Part shown: positions 46,797-57,900 of the stretch, in pieces
How positions within the stretch are numbered: the first letter of the stretch is position 1
Layout of the letters: each line of letters opens with the position of its first letter
NCBI GenBank assembly: GCA_016722945.1
Contig: JAEQMT010000064.1
Coordinates: forward strand, 1 to 64,000
Length of the DNA stretch: 64,000 nt
Direction of reading: 5' to 3'
Source of the DNA: Desulfofustis sp. PB-SRB1
GTDB taxonomy: Bacteria; Desulfobacterota; Desulfobulbia; Desulfobulbales; Desulfocapsaceae
Program-made: the position numbers and the translations under genes
Notes under the pieces: model-generated
Database searches by the model: none
Told to the model about the DNA's origin: nothing
What the model saw: the letters and a program-made list of their open reading frames with translations, nothing else

Positions 46797-49700
46797 GATT
46801 GTACAGATACAATCCCGTACCCGTGTCATACACCTCATTATCCGTGATCGTCGCATCCGCCTCGGTATTGGTACCCACCGCATACCCGTACAACCCATAG
46901 GTGCCCACTCCGTACACCGTGTTGCCGTAAACACTCAGAGCACTGCGCGCCCCACCATCGGTCTGCCAACTGATCCCCCAACCACCCACATCGCGGACCT
47001 CGTTATCACTGATGCTTCCACTCACCCGCGTACTCGCTCCGCTCATCACCAACCGGATACCCTTGCCGCCATGCTCATACACCGTATTGCCATCGAGCGT
47101 CACCGTGCGACCGGAACCAGAACTCATCGTCACCGCGATCCCATTGCCTCCGCCATACCGAAAGACGCTCTCGCTGATGGATATCGCGCCGGACCCCTCA
47201 CTGCTGTTCACAGAAATACCCCAGCTCCCATACTCCACCACCGCATGCGATAGTGCAACCGTACCCCGTCCCGTTACCCGGATACCGCCCCAGTCGCCCG
47301 ACGATGGTGCATCGCTGCTCGACGTGAAGGTGATCTCAGAACCCACACTACCGGCAACGACCAGATCACCCGCTACTACCAGCTCGGTACGTGATATGTC
47401 CGTACCGCCACCCGTATCGTCGGACAACGCCTGGAACCGCACCGTCGTACCCGCCGCAAGGCTCAGCGTCATCCCCTCCGGTACCGTCACGTCACCGCTC
47501 AGCACCACCTCGCCGTCCCACGTCTCATCTCCCGTCAAACTCCCGCTCGTGGTCGGCAGGGTCGAATTAACCGTAAATAGATGGGCAGGTGCCGGCGCCT
47601 CGATATAGTCGCCCGATATCACCCGAGAACGAATGCGGTAGTCGCCGTCACCCGGCGCATACCAGCTGTAGCTCCAGAACTCGGTGCCGCTCGCCACCTG
47701 CCAGGTGGCCCCGTTATCCACCGATACCTCTACCCGGTCAATGCCGCCAGGTGCGTAAGCCACCCCGCTGATTGTCAACTCAGGATGCTTTACCGTCAGC
47801 CCATCTTGTGGATTGATAAGCCGTGAAAACGGCTCGGCAGGTGTTGCAAACGAAGAATCCAGCCACGGGTCGTACGCCACCGATCCCTTGGCGCCGTCAT
47901 CATAGATATCATGGATACGGCTGATGTCCCTGGGGTTGTCGCCCAGATTCATCTGAGCGGTCGTCTCATTGCCCCACCAGTTATACCGCGCGTCCACCGG
48001 CCCGGCGCCGCCGTTATACACCTCGTGGCCGCCATCATTGCCCAAGTTGTTGTAATGGACACGGCTCAGCACACTGTTGCTTACGCGAATGCCAACGCCG
48101 CTATTGCCGCCAAACTCATTGAAAGCAATCAACGGCACATCGCTTGAACTCAACTCCAAACCGTCGCCACCGTTGCCGCTGATCGTGTTGTTCAACACCA
48201 CCGGCGAACCGGGCGCGCTCACCCACAAACCGTCACCACCGTTGCCGCTGATCGTGTTGGATGAAACCAGCGGTGAACCCGATACGCTTAACTCCGCACC
48301 ACGGCCGCCGTTACCCGTGATCTCATTGGATGCAAGCGTCACCACCGTCGTGCCATAGCCAGCCCGCCGACCCCGAATACCGCCGCCATTGCCGGTGATC
48401 ACATTGCCCTCTGCCACCGCCTCCAAACGCGAAGAAGCCCAATTACTATATCGATAAGAATCGGTATGAAGATCGATGCCCCATGAACTATTGTTCACCA
48501 CCTGGTTGCCCGTTACCACCGGTGACATGCTCGTTGAGTACGTATGCCGATCAGAGTATACATAACAATCAATACCCGTTGCTACATCACGCACCGTATT
48601 GGTGCTGATCTCCAGCTCGTCTGACACTGCGTCGTCACCATTGTACAGATACAACCCCGTACCCGTATCATACACCTCATTGCCGCTGATCGTCGCATCC
48701 GCCTCGGTATTGGCATGCCCCGCATACCCGTACAGACCATAGGTGCCCACCCCGTACACCGTGTTGCCCACTACACTCAGGGCACTGCGCGCACCATTGT
48801 CCGTCTGCCAGCTGATACCCCAGCCACCCACATCATGAACCTCGTTATCACTGATGCTTCCACTCACCCGCGTACTCGCTCCGCTCATCACCAACCGGAT
48901 ACCCTTGCCGCCATGCTCATACACCGTATTGCCATCGAGCGTCACCGTGCGACCGGAACCAGAACTCATCGTCACCGCGATCCCATTGCCTCCGCCATGC
49001 CGAAAGACGCTCTCGATGATGGATATCGCGCCGGATCCCTCACTGCTGTTCACCGCAACACCCCAACTCCCATACTCCACAATAGTATGCGATAGTGCAA
49101 CCGTGCCCCGACCCGTTACCCGGATACCGCCCCAGTCACCCGCCGACGGAGCAGCGCTGCTCGACGTGAAGGTGATCTCAGAACCTACACCGCCGGCAAC
49201 AAGCAGATCACCCGCCACCATCAACTCGGAACGCGATATATCGGAACCACTCCCCTGATCATCGGACAAGGCCTGGAACCGAACCGTCGTCCCCGCCGCA
49301 AGGCTCAGGGTGAGTCCTTCCGGCACCGTCACGTCGCCAGTCAACACCACCTCACCGTCCCACGTCTCATCGCCCGTCAAACTCCCGCTCGTGGTCGGCA
49401 GGGTCGAATCTACCGTAAACAGATGGGCCGGTGCCGGCGCCTCGATATAGTCTCCCGATATCACCCGCGAGCGAATCGGGTAGCTGCCGTCACCCGGCGC
49501 ATACCAGGTGTAGCTCCAGAACTCGGTGCCGGTGGCCACCTGCCAGGTGGCCCCGTCATCAACCGATACCTCTACCCGGTCAATACCATCGGCTACGTAC
49601 GCCACCCCGCTGATCGTCAACTCAGGATGCTTTACCGTCAGCCCGTCTTGTGGATTGATAAGCCGTGAAAACGGCTCGGCAGGTGTTGCAAACGAAGAAT

Positions 49701-52700
49701 CCAGCCACGGGTCGTACGCCACCGATCCCTTGGCGCCGTCATCATAGATATCATGGATACGGCTGATGTCCCTGGGGTTGTCGCCCAGATTCATCTGAGC
49801 GGTCGTCTCATTGCCCCACCAGTTATACCGCGCGTCCACCGGCCCGGCGCCGCCGTTATACACCTCGTGGCCGCCATCATTGCCCAAGTTGTTGTAATGG
49901 ACACGGCTCAGCACACTGTTGCTTACGCGAATGCCAACGCCGCTATTGCCGCCAAACTCATTGAAAGCAATCAACGGCACATCGCTTGAACTCAACTCCA
50001 AACCGTCGCCACCGTTGCCGCTGATCGTGTTGTTCAACACCACCGGCGAACCGGGCGCGCTCACCCACAAACCGTCACCACCGTTGCCGCTGATCGTGTT
50101 GGATGAAACCAGCGGTGAACCCGATACGCTTAACTCCGCACCACGGCCGCCGTTACCCGTGATCTCATTGGATGCAAGCGTCACCACCGTCGTGCCATAG
50201 CCAGCCCGCCGACCCCGAATACCGCCGCCATTGCCGGTGATCACATTGCCCTCTGCCACCGCCTCCAAACGCGAAGAAGCCCAATTACTATATCGATAAG
50301 AATCGGTATGAAGATCGATGCCCCATGAACTATTGTTCACCACCTGGTTGCCCGTTACCACCGGTGACATACTCGTTGAGTACGTATGCCGATCAGAGTA
50401 TACATAACAATCAATACCCGTTGCTACATCACGCACCGTATTGGTGCTGATCTCCAGCTCGTCTGACACTGCGTCGTCACCATTGTACAGATACAACCCC
50501 GTACCCGTATCATACACCTCATTATCCGTGATCGTCGCATCCGCCTCGGTATTGGTACCCACCGCATACCCGTACAACCCATAGGTGCCCACCCCGTACA
50601 CCGTGTTGCCCACTACACTCAGGGCACTGCGCGCACCATTGTCCGTCTGCCAGCTGATACCCCAGCCACCCACATCATGAACCTCGTTATCACTGATGCT
50701 TCCACTCACCCGCGTACTCGCTCCGCTCATCACCAACCGGATACCCTTGCCGCCATGCTCATACACCGTATTGCCATCGAGCGTCACCGTGCGACCGGAA
50801 CCAGAACTCATCGTCACCGCGATCCCATTGCCTCCGCCATACCGAAAGACGCTCTCGCTGATGGATATCGCGCCGGACCCCTCACTGCTGTTCACAGAAA
50901 TACCCCAGCTCCCATACTCCACCACCGCATGCGATAGTGCAACCGTACCCCGTCCCGTTACCCGGATACCGCCCCAGTCGCCCGACGATGGTGCATCGCT
51001 GCTCGACGTGAAGGTGATCTCAGAACCCACACTACCGGCAACGACCAGATCACCCGCTACTACCAGCTCGGTACGTGATATGTCCGTACCGCCACCCGTA
51101 TCGTCGGACAACGCCTGGAACCGCACCGTCGTACCCGCCGCAAGGCTCAGCGTCATCCCCTCCGGTACCGTCACGTCACCGCTCAGCACCACCTCGCCGT
51201 CCCACGTCTCATCTCCCGTCAAACTCCCGCTCGTGGTCGGCAGGGTCGAATTAACCGTAAATAGATGGGCAGGTGCCGGCGCCTCGATATAGTCGCCCGA
51301 TATCACCCGAGAACGAATGCGGTAGTCGCCGTCACCCGGCGCATACCAGCTGTAGCTCCAGAACTCGGTGCCGCTCGCCACCTGCCAGGTGGCCCCGTTA
51401 TCCACCGATACCTCTACCCGGTCAATGCCGCCAGGTGCGTAAGCCACCCCGCTGATTGTCAACTCAGGATGCTTTACCGTCAGCCCATCTTGTGGATTGA
51501 TAAGCCGTGAAAACGGCTCGGCAGGTGTTGCAAACGAAGAATCCAGCCACGGGTCGTACGCCACCGATCCCTTGGCGCCGTCATCATAGATATCATGGAT
51601 ACGGCTGATGTCCCTGGGGTTGTCGCCCAGATTCATCTGAGCGGTCGTCTCATTGCCCCACCAGTTATACCGCGCGTCCACCGGCCCGGCGCCGCCGTTA
51701 TACACCTCGTGGCCGCCATCATTGCCCAAGTTGTTGTAATGGACACGGCTCAGCACACTGTTGCTTACGCGAATGCCAACGCCGCTATTGCCGCCAAACT
51801 CATTGAAAGCAATCAACGGCACATCGCTTGAACTCAACTCCAAACCGTCGCCACCGTTGCCGCTGATCGTGTTGTTCAACACCACCGGCGAACCGGGCGC
51901 GCTCACCCACAAACCGTCACCACCGTTGCCGCTGATCGTGTTGGATGAAACCAGCGGTGAACCCGATACGCTTAACTCCGCACCACGGCCGCCGTTACCC
52001 GTGATCTCATTGGATGCAAGCGTCACCACCGTCGTGCCATAGCCAGCCCGCCGACCCCGAATACCGCCGCCATTGCCGGTGATCACATTGCCCTCTGCCA
52101 CCGCCTCCAAACGCGAAGAAGCCCAATTACTATATCGATAAGAATCGGTATGAAGATCGATGCCCCATGAACTATTGTTCACCACCTGGTTGCCCGTTAC
52201 CACCGGTGACATGCTCGTTGAGTACGTATGCCGATCAGAGTATACATAACAATCAATACCCGTTGCTACATCACGCACCGTATTGGTGCTGATCTCCAGC
52301 TCGTCTGACACTGCGTCGTCACCATTGTACAGATACAACCCCGTACCCGTATCATACACCTCATTGCCGCTGATCGTCGCATCCGCCTCGGTATTGGCAT
52401 GCCCCGCATACCCGTACAGACCATAGGTGCCCACCCCGTACACCGTGTTGCCCACTACACTCAGGGCACTGCGCGCACCATTGTCCGTCTGCCAGCTGAT
52501 ACCCCAGCCACCCACATCATGAACCTCGTTATCACTGATGCTTCCACTCACCCGCGTACTCGCTCCGCTCATCACCAACCGGATACCCTTGCCGCCATGC
52601 TCATACACCGTATTGCCATCGAGCGTCACCGTGCGACCGGAACCAGAACTCATCGTCACCGCGATCCCATTGCCTCCGCCATGCCGAAAGACGCTCTCGA

Positions 52701-52850
52701 TGATGGATATCGCGCCGGATCCCTCACTGCTGTTCACCGCAACACCCCAACTCCCATACTCCACAATAGTATGCGATAGTGCAACCGTGCCCCGACCCGT
52801 TACCCGGATACCGCCCCAGTCGCCCGACGATGGGCTCTCGCTGCTCGACG
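43890..52850 (-). repeat. 1,842-bp and 3,684-bp tandem coding repeats
   Basis: Five units of 1,842 bases (614 residues) alternate between two types, making a 3,684-base higher-order repeat that is almost identical at DNA level (for example 51265 and 47581, 49423 and 45738). Each unit encodes one set of parallel beta-helix coils (STNTVRDVATGIDCYVYSD...), an NWWGNETTAQMN block and one Ig-like domain. Confidence 0.92.
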
Positions 52851-53121
52851 TGAAGGTGATCTCAGAACCTACTCCTCCGGCAACGACCAGGCTGCCTTCG
52901 ACTAACAACTCTGTTGTGCCCTGGAACCGCACCGTCGTATCCGGTTCAATCGTCAGGCTGAGTCCTTCCGGTACCCTCACATCACCGGTCACCTCTACCT
53001 CACCGTCCCAGGTCTCATCGCCACTCAATGAGCCTGATGTGGTGATCGCGTGCAGCGAACTGGGGGTGCCGATCAGCAGCACCAGACAATAGATACAACT
53101 CAGTAGCCGTTTAGAACACAT
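46792..53121 (-). CDS. Giant beta-helix surface protein, N-terminal part
   Basis: 2,109 residues. Signal peptide 1-25 (...IGTPSSLHA), then a short strand-rich entry domain (SGSLSGDETWDGEVEVTGDV) and almost four 614-residue units of right-handed parallel beta-helix (PbH1/NosD-like repeats; G.GI..., N.ISGNGGDGL) each followed by an Ig-like domain (HPELTISGVAYA.GGIDRVEVSVD). The frame ends at GLYLYNR because of an extra G at 46797; without it the 17,694-base gene would code 5,897 residues in one frame. Secreted or surface-exposed adhesin or scaffold by architecture. It follows the rhodanese-like gene by 47 bases. Confidence 0.88.
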   Translation of the reverse strand: MCSKRLLSCIYCLVLLIGTPSSLHAITTSGSLSGDETWDGEVEVTGDVRVPEGLSLTIEPDTTVRFQGTTELLVEGSLVVAGGVGSEITFTSSSESPSSGDWGGIRVTGRGTVALSHTIVEYGSWGVAVNSSEGSGAISIIESVFRHGGGNGIAVTMSSGSGRTVTLDGNTVYEHGGKGIRLVMSGASTRVSGSISDNEVHDVGGWGISWQTDNGARSALSVVGNTVYGVGTYGLYGYAGHANTEADATISGNEVYDTGTGLYLYNGDDAVSDELEISTNTVRDVATGIDCYVYSDRHTYSTSMSPVVTGNQVVNNSSWGIDLHTDSYRYSNWASSRLEAVAEGNVITGNGGGIRGRRAGYGTTVVTLASNEITGNGGRGAELSVSGSPLVSSNTISGNGGDGLWVSAPGSPVVLNNTISGNGGDGLELSSSDVPLIAFNEFGGNSGVGIRVSNSVLSRVHYNNLGNDGGHEVYNGGAGPVDARYNWWGNETTAQMNLGDNPRDISRIHDIYDDGAKGSVAYDPWLDSSFATPAEPFSRLINPQDGLTVKHPELTISGVAYAPGGIDRVEVSVDNGATWQVASGTEFWSYSWYAPGDGDYRIRSRVISGDYIEAPAPAHLFTVNSTLPTTSGSLTGDETWDGEVVLSGDVTVPEGMTLSLAAGTTVRFQALSDDTGGGTDISRTELVVAGDLVVAGSVGSEITFTSSSDAPSSGDWGGIRVTGRGTVALSHAVVEYGSWGISVNSSEGSGAISISESVFRYGGGNGIAVTMSSGSGRTVTLDGNTVYEHGGKGIRLVMSGASTRVSGSISDNEVHDVGGWGISWQTDNGARSALSVVGNTVYGVGTYGLYGYAVGTNTEADATITDNEVYDTGTGLYLYNGDDAVSDELEISTNTVRDVATGIDCYVYSDRHTYSTSMSPVVTGNQVVNNSSWGIDLHTDSYRYSNWASSRLEAVAEGNVITGNGGGIRGRRAGYGTTVVTLASNEITGNGGRGAELSVSGSPLVSSNTISGNGGDGLWVSAPGSPVVLNNTISGNGGDGLELSSSDVPLIAFNEFGGNSGVGIRVSNSVLSRVHYNNLGNDGGHEVYNGGAGPVDARYNWWGNETTAQMNLGDNPRDISRIHDIYDDGAKGSVAYDPWLDSSFATPAEPFSRLINPQDGLTVKHPELTISGVAYVADGIDRVEVSVDDGATWQVATGTEFWSYTWYAPGDGSYPIRSRVISGDYIEAPAPAHLFTVDSTLPTTSGSLTGDETWDGEVVLTGDVTVPEGLTLSLAAGTTVRFQALSDDQGSGSDISRSELMVAGDLLVAGGVGSEITFTSSSAAPSAGDWGGIRVTGRGTVALSHTIVEYGSWGVAVNSSEGSGAISIIESVFRHGGGNGIAVTMSSGSGRTVTLDGNTVYEHGGKGIRLVMSGASTRVSGSISDNEVHDVGGWGISWQTDNGARSALSVVGNTVYGVGTYGLYGYAGHANTEADATISGNEVYDTGTGLYLYNGDDAVSDELEISTNTVRDVATGIDCYVYSDRHTYSTSMSPVVTGNQVVNNSSWGIDLHTDSYRYSNWASSRLEAVAEGNVITGNGGGIRGRRAGYGTTVVTLASNEITGNGGRGAELSVSGSPLVSSNTISGNGGDGLWVSAPGSPVVLNNTISGNGGDGLELSSSDVPLIAFNEFGGNSGVGIRVSNSVLSRVHYNNLGNDGGHEVYNGGAGPVDARYNWWGNETTAQMNLGDNPRDISRIHDIYDDGAKGSVAYDPWLDSSFATPAEPFSRLINPQDGLTVKHPELTISGVAYAPGGIDRVEVSVDNGATWQVASGTEFWSYSWYAPGDGDYRIRSRVISGDYIEAPAPAHLFTVNSTLPTTSGSLTGDETWDGEVVLSGDVTVPEGMTLSLAAGTTVRFQALSDDTGGGTDISRTELVVAGDLVVAGSVGSEITFTSSSDAPSSGDWGGIRVTGRGTVALSHAVVEYGSWGISVNSSEGSGAISISESVFRYGGGNGIAVTMSSGSGRTVTLDGNTVYEHGGKGIRLVMSGASTRVSGSISDNEVRDVGGWGISWQTDGGARSALSVYGNTVYGVGTYGLYGYAVGTNTEADATITDNEVYDTGTGLYLYNR

Positions 53122-53168
53122 GGTTCTCTCTCCACTCGGGTGAAAAAGGTGTCGTGATCCCGGTATAC

Positions 53169-53999
53169 CTATTCATCAGATTCAGGGGTGATCGTTTCAT
53201 CCGGACAACTCGGGCAGGCGCCGATAACCTGGGTGCGCTCCACCACCGGCTGGTACATGGCATGCTGATTGCGCTGCGCACGGGCCAGGGCGGCGCAGCC
53301 TTCAGCCAGGAAAAACAGGGTCGGACGGCTTTCGGCACGCAGTGCATCACCATAGTGGCCGGCGCCTTCGCTGGTTATCAGCAGCACCCGGGCCGACTCG
53401 TCCAGCCCCTGCTCGTCAAACAGGGCAAGCAGATCCTTATGATCGGCTGACTCGGTCACCGGCAGGGAGGCCGGCGCACAGGCGGGTGCGTCTTCAGCCT
53501 CCGCCGAGATATCCACCACCAGCTCATAGGTGTCGTCAGCCAGCTCGGCCAGGGCGGTGCCGGCCGGGGTCTCGGCAAGGATGCCCGGCCGCGGCCGGAT
53601 TCCGTAAAACTTCCTGTTCTGCTGCGCCCAGGCGGCCAGCCCGCCGGCCAGGATGGACACCTCAAAGCCGTCCTCGGCCAGGCGGCTGCGTTCTCTGAGC
53701 AGTGGGCCAAGGGCGTCTCCCTGATTAACCAGGATAAGGTTCATGGTGCGCAGATAGGCCTTGGTCTTGATGAAGTGGGCGGCCACATTGATGGAGCCGG
53801 GAATATGAAAGCGCTCGAACTGATCGGGGCGGCGCACATCCACATAGATGGCGCGCGGATCACGCTCTGTAAGAGCAATTGCTTCGCTAACACTGAGCAG
53901 CGGTGGTTGCGCGGACCAGGCGGGCGCCGCCATCAACGCCGTCAGAAGAAACAGCAGTGCTCTTACCGGCCACTGAACTACGAGACAAGGCGGGGTCAT
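53169..53999 (-). CDS. Exported rhodanese-fold protein without catalytic Cys
   Basis: 276 residues with a signal peptide (1-30, ...AAPAWSA). A rhodanese domain covers about 36-130 (VSEAIALTERDPRAIYVDVRRPDQFERFHIPGSINVA, then ILAGGLAAW). The position of the catalytic cysteine reads LVNQGDALG, with Asn92, so sulfur transfer is unlikely. A second, weaker alpha/beta unit follows (about 140-240, YELVVDIS, RVLLITSEGAG) and a C-terminal CPSC pair. A binding or scaffolding role in the envelope is inferred. Eleven bases separate it from the transglutaminase-like gene. Confidence 0.82.
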   Translation of the reverse strand: MTPPCLVVQWPVRALLFLLTALMAAPAWSAQPPLLSVSEAIALTERDPRAIYVDVRRPDQFERFHIPGSINVAAHFIKTKAYLRTMNLILVNQGDALGPLLRERSRLAEDGFEVSILAGGLAAWAQQNRKFYGIRPRPGILAETPAGTALAELADDTYELVVDISAEAEDAPACAPASLPVTESADHKDLLALFDEQGLDESARVLLITSEGAGHYGDALRAESRPTLFFLAEGCAALARAQRNQHAMYQPVVERTQVIGACPSCPDETITPESDE

Positions 54000-54009
54000 C
54001 GATCTCCTC

Positions 54010-54906
54010 CTACAACATCCGCACCCGGAGCACGGGCGCGTCGCTGTGCCACCGGTAAAAAGGAATTGTATCAGCGTTGCCCGGCTGCACGAAAAAACTC
54101 AGATAGCTCGCCTCGTCCGTGTCCAGAACGCCGTAATAGGGGTCGGCCAGGTGCCAGCGGCCGTCGTAATACACCTCGGCCCATTCGTGAAAATCGTTGG
54201 CGGTAAGGCGCATGTCGCGGGGCGCCACATAGCCGCTGACGGCGCGGGCCGGGATCCCGTTGATTCGGCACAGGGAAATAAACAGGTGCATGAACTCGGT
54301 ACAGTCACCGCGCTTCTTACGCATGGCATAGGCGGCGCCCCGGGGGGTATGGCTGTAGGAGGTCTTGTCGATCTGAGTGGAAACCCAGGAAAAGGTGGCC
54401 GTGACCGTCGCCGCGGTGGTCTCCCGGCGAAGCGATGCAGCCTGGGCCTGAAGGGCCGGGTGGTTCAGCTCGATGTACTTCTCAGCATGTGTATAGTCGG
54501 TGGCAGTGGCACCACCTTCAGGCTCCGGCGTCGGACGCCAGCTCACTTCAGCCTCGAAGGGGATGATCTTCACCCCGTACGGCGGGATCGAGAGATCGAA
54601 CAAGAGCACCTGGTACCCTGCCTCGTCACGGCTCAGCTCGTACGGCAAGCCGGCCTGGATGGCGGTACAGGTTTGGCCGCGGCCCGTGGAGGCCGGGGCG
54701 CGCACCATGAGCCGCTCCTCCTGAATCGGGCTGCCGCCGGTGTTAGTTACCTCCAGCTCATAGGCGATGCGCCGGGTAACGGCGGGGAGGCTGACGGCGG
54801 GGTGTTCATCCTGACGAGCGGAAGTCAGATACAACCATGCCCCGGTTGCACCAGCTCCGATCACCACCATGCCAAGCAGAAGGATAAGCAGCTGTTTCTT
54901 CATCAC
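54010..54906 (-). CDS. Membrane-anchored transglutaminase-like protein
   Basis: 298 residues. An uncleaved N-terminal membrane segment (about 5-28, LLILLLGMVVIGAGATGAWLYL), a beta-rich region (45-125), then a transglutaminase-like core (about 160-270) with Cys202 (KRGDCTEF), His240 (NDFHEWAEVYYDG) and Asp255 (WHLADPYYG). This fold includes proteases and crosslinking or amide-forming enzymes. In this operon the enzyme could process or crosslink the secreted partners; the substrate is unknown. It starts 7 bases after the stop of the upstream gene. Confidence 0.88.
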   Translation of the reverse strand: MMKKQLLILLLGMVVIGAGATGAWLYLTSARQDEHPAVSLPAVTRRIAYELEVTNTGGSPIQEERLMVRAPASTGRGQTCTAIQAGLPYELSRDEAGYQVLLFDLSIPPYGVKIIPFEAEVSWRPTPEPEGGATATDYTHAEKYIELNHPALQAQAASLRRETTAATVTATFSWVSTQIDKTSYSHTPRGAAYAMRKKRGDCTEFMHLFISLCRINGIPARAVSGYVAPRDMRLTANDFHEWAEVYYDGRWHLADPYYGVLDTDEASYLSFFVQPGNADTIPFYRWHSDAPVLRVRML

Positions 54907-54912
54907 AGGTGG

Positions 54913-57900
54913 TTACCAGCCATGTCTCGTATCAAGGTTGACATCGAGGTGCAGGGTTTGCCCGTCTTCAACATTAAAACGGTTGGATGAGAAGAATCGC
55001 CACCTGGCAGGCGAATCGTACACCCGCAGCCGATAGTTCCTGGCAGCAGGCACATCGATACGAATCACCCCATTATCATCGGTGATACCTATCGAGTAGT
55101 CGCGGATATTTAAAAACACCTCCATGTTTCTGGCCGGCCGGCCGCCGTTGTAGGTGAATCGTACTTCAAGACGCCCCACGGGGACTTCCAGTTCTACACC
55201 TTCCCACCCAAACGGGGCGCTGTACTGTCGAGCCGCTGCGATAAACGGCACTCGAACCGCCACCTTGAAGCGGGCGTCCGGCAACATAAAAACCGCTTCA
55301 CCATTTCCATCTGTTCTCTTCCTCCACTGCTGAGGCAAAATTCGGGCGCGAGGGGGAGAAAAGGATTCATCAAACGCATAGAGATATACGTTGTACGCAT
55401 AATTAAACAGTGGCGCCGGTTCACCGGCGATGCTCCGGCCCACGACTTTTACCGTCACCGGCCGATGCTCGATCTCGATGACCGCCGTTGTGTCGCCTGC
55501 AACACCCAGCGGATCGGAGAAGTAGGTTTTATAGAGATATTCGACCCCGGCCAGATAACTGCCGGTGGGAACCGTCAGGGTGACCAGTCCGCGCTCATCG
55601 GTTATCCCGGTGAACTCCAGGGGCTGTCGGTTCAGGTCAAAAAGCGTCACCGGCAGATTTGTCAGCGCTCTGCCGTTTTGATCGGTAACCAAAATGGTCA
55701 CATCTCCGCCCCCGATCACCAGTTCCAGCTCCGCTTCGCGATACTGGTCGGCAACAAGGTCCAGCTCGGCGGCATAATTATCTGCCTCAAAGCGGTACCC
55801 GCCCGGCGGCAGGAGAAGCTCCACGGCGCCTTCGGCGTTGGTGGAAAGCGAGAGCGGTAACTCGACACCGGCGCCATCCATCACCCGGAGCGGTACTCCA
55901 TCGCGCGGTTCCACTTCATCGGGCAGCGATACCCTCACCGCGCCGCGCGGCAGCGTCATGGTAAGCGCCTCATTGCTGAAGGGGCCGCTCTCATACATGG
56001 TGGTATAATCCCATACCCGAACCTGAAACGAGCCGTACGGCAGGTAAAAATGCGCTTCACCCGCACTATCGGTCATGGTCTCCACCCCGAGTTCGCCTCC
56101 CGAACCGTCCAAGAGTGCAACCGGCGCCTGGGAAAGAGAGCTGAGGTGGGCATCGTAGGCGGTCTGCAGGGTGATCGTTACCTGCCGGTGGTCGATCACC
56201 TGGGACAGGGTGCTGGTGTTCGGAATTGCAAACGGTTCGCTCCGCTGCTCTGTTCCCAGGTAAAAAACCACCGCCCGGTAGCTGCCGTCGGGCAGATCAA
56301 AACCGACGCTGCCGGCGGCGTCGGTGATGCCGGCATCACCAAAATCGGCTCCTTCGGCGTCGAGCACCGCTACCGTCAACCCCGCCAGCGGGGTACCGAA
56401 CTGATCGGTATAGGTGAGCACCACGGCGCTGCCACGGGTATTTAGGGTGGTGGACAACTGCTCGAAGGCAGCTACCTGCACCACATCACCGGTATAGTAA
56501 TACCCCTGGTATTCAGCCCGGAAACGATACGCGCCCGGCACCACCATAAATCGGGCCATGCCATCGCTGTCGGTGAACAGTGCATACTGCATCAAGGCGC
56601 CTGTTTCATCCAGCAGATCCACCCGAATCCCCGGCGCCCCCTCGCCATCGGCGAGCACCGCTACATCCACCAGACCATGTTCGATGGCAATGGTCGTATC
56701 CTGCCACATCAGCGTGTCCGACCAATAGGCCGTGTCAGCATAGGTGGTCAACGCCTTGTAGGTGCGTTGCGGTACCCGGAAGCGGGCAGTGCCCTCCTCC
56801 GTGGTAACTGCTTCCAGGTCGATCGGCTCACCGTCTGGTCGATACAGGTGCACCGGTAACCCGCCAAGCGGGGCGCTGATCCCGTCGCCGGCATCAGCAA
56901 CCACCTGTATTGTTACCTCGCGGTGGGCAATCGTCATATCCACCGTGGTGTCCATGGTGGCATGGACAAACGGGTCACTCCAGAACTCATAGCCCAGATA
57001 CTCAGCACGGATTTGATAGGTACCGCCGTTAGCGGTGAATTCGGCATACCCCTCGCTGGTGGTGACGGCACTCCGGCCCTGATCGTTGCCGTCTGTGTCA
57101 AAAAGCTGGGCGCGCACATCCGGCAGGGGGGTGCCTGACTCGTCCGTCAACAGGACCCGCAATCGGCCGTCCACCACACCGGTGACCCGGATATAATCCT
57201 CTACTCGGCGCGTATCCGTGTCGCCATCCGGCTCAGTGACCGTCAATGTTACCGGATAGGTACCGGGTACCGTGTAGGTATAAAAAGGGGTCTCCTGGCT
57301 CGAGCCGCCGCCGTCGCCAAAATCCCACACTCTGGTGGCGATACCGTCTACTGATGTCGATTCATCCACAAACAAGACATCCAGCGGCACCGCGCCGCTC
57401 AACGGGGTCGCCGAAAATGTTGCGGTCGGAACATTGTCAATATCCGTCACCACCAGGTGGTAGCGTGCCGTCGACTCCTGATCGTTGCAATCGCGGGCGG
57501 TAAATTCCAGCGGATAGTCGCCCGCCTGACCAGGCTCCGCATTCCAACGCAGGATCCCCGTGCCGTTGCCCAGATCGACAAATTCCGCTCCGACCGGCAG
57601 CCGGTCAACGCTGATCTCGATCTCACACTCCTGCTCCATGCTTAACGCACCCCAGGTGGAGAGCAGCTGGACCGGTTGGTCTGGATCGCCTACCCGGATA
57701 AGTACCTCGATCAATTCACCCTCTTTCTCAACCGGGATTTCATCGGTGAGAAACTCCGGCGGCTGGTCCACCGCCGATGGATCGAGAAAGGTAAGGGTAT
57801 AGGATTCGGTGCCGTGGGTATCGAACAGGTTGAGATAATAGCTCCATTGATCTTCAACTCGCCTGCCGGAAATCCACCCATTGTTAACCGACAGTTTCTT

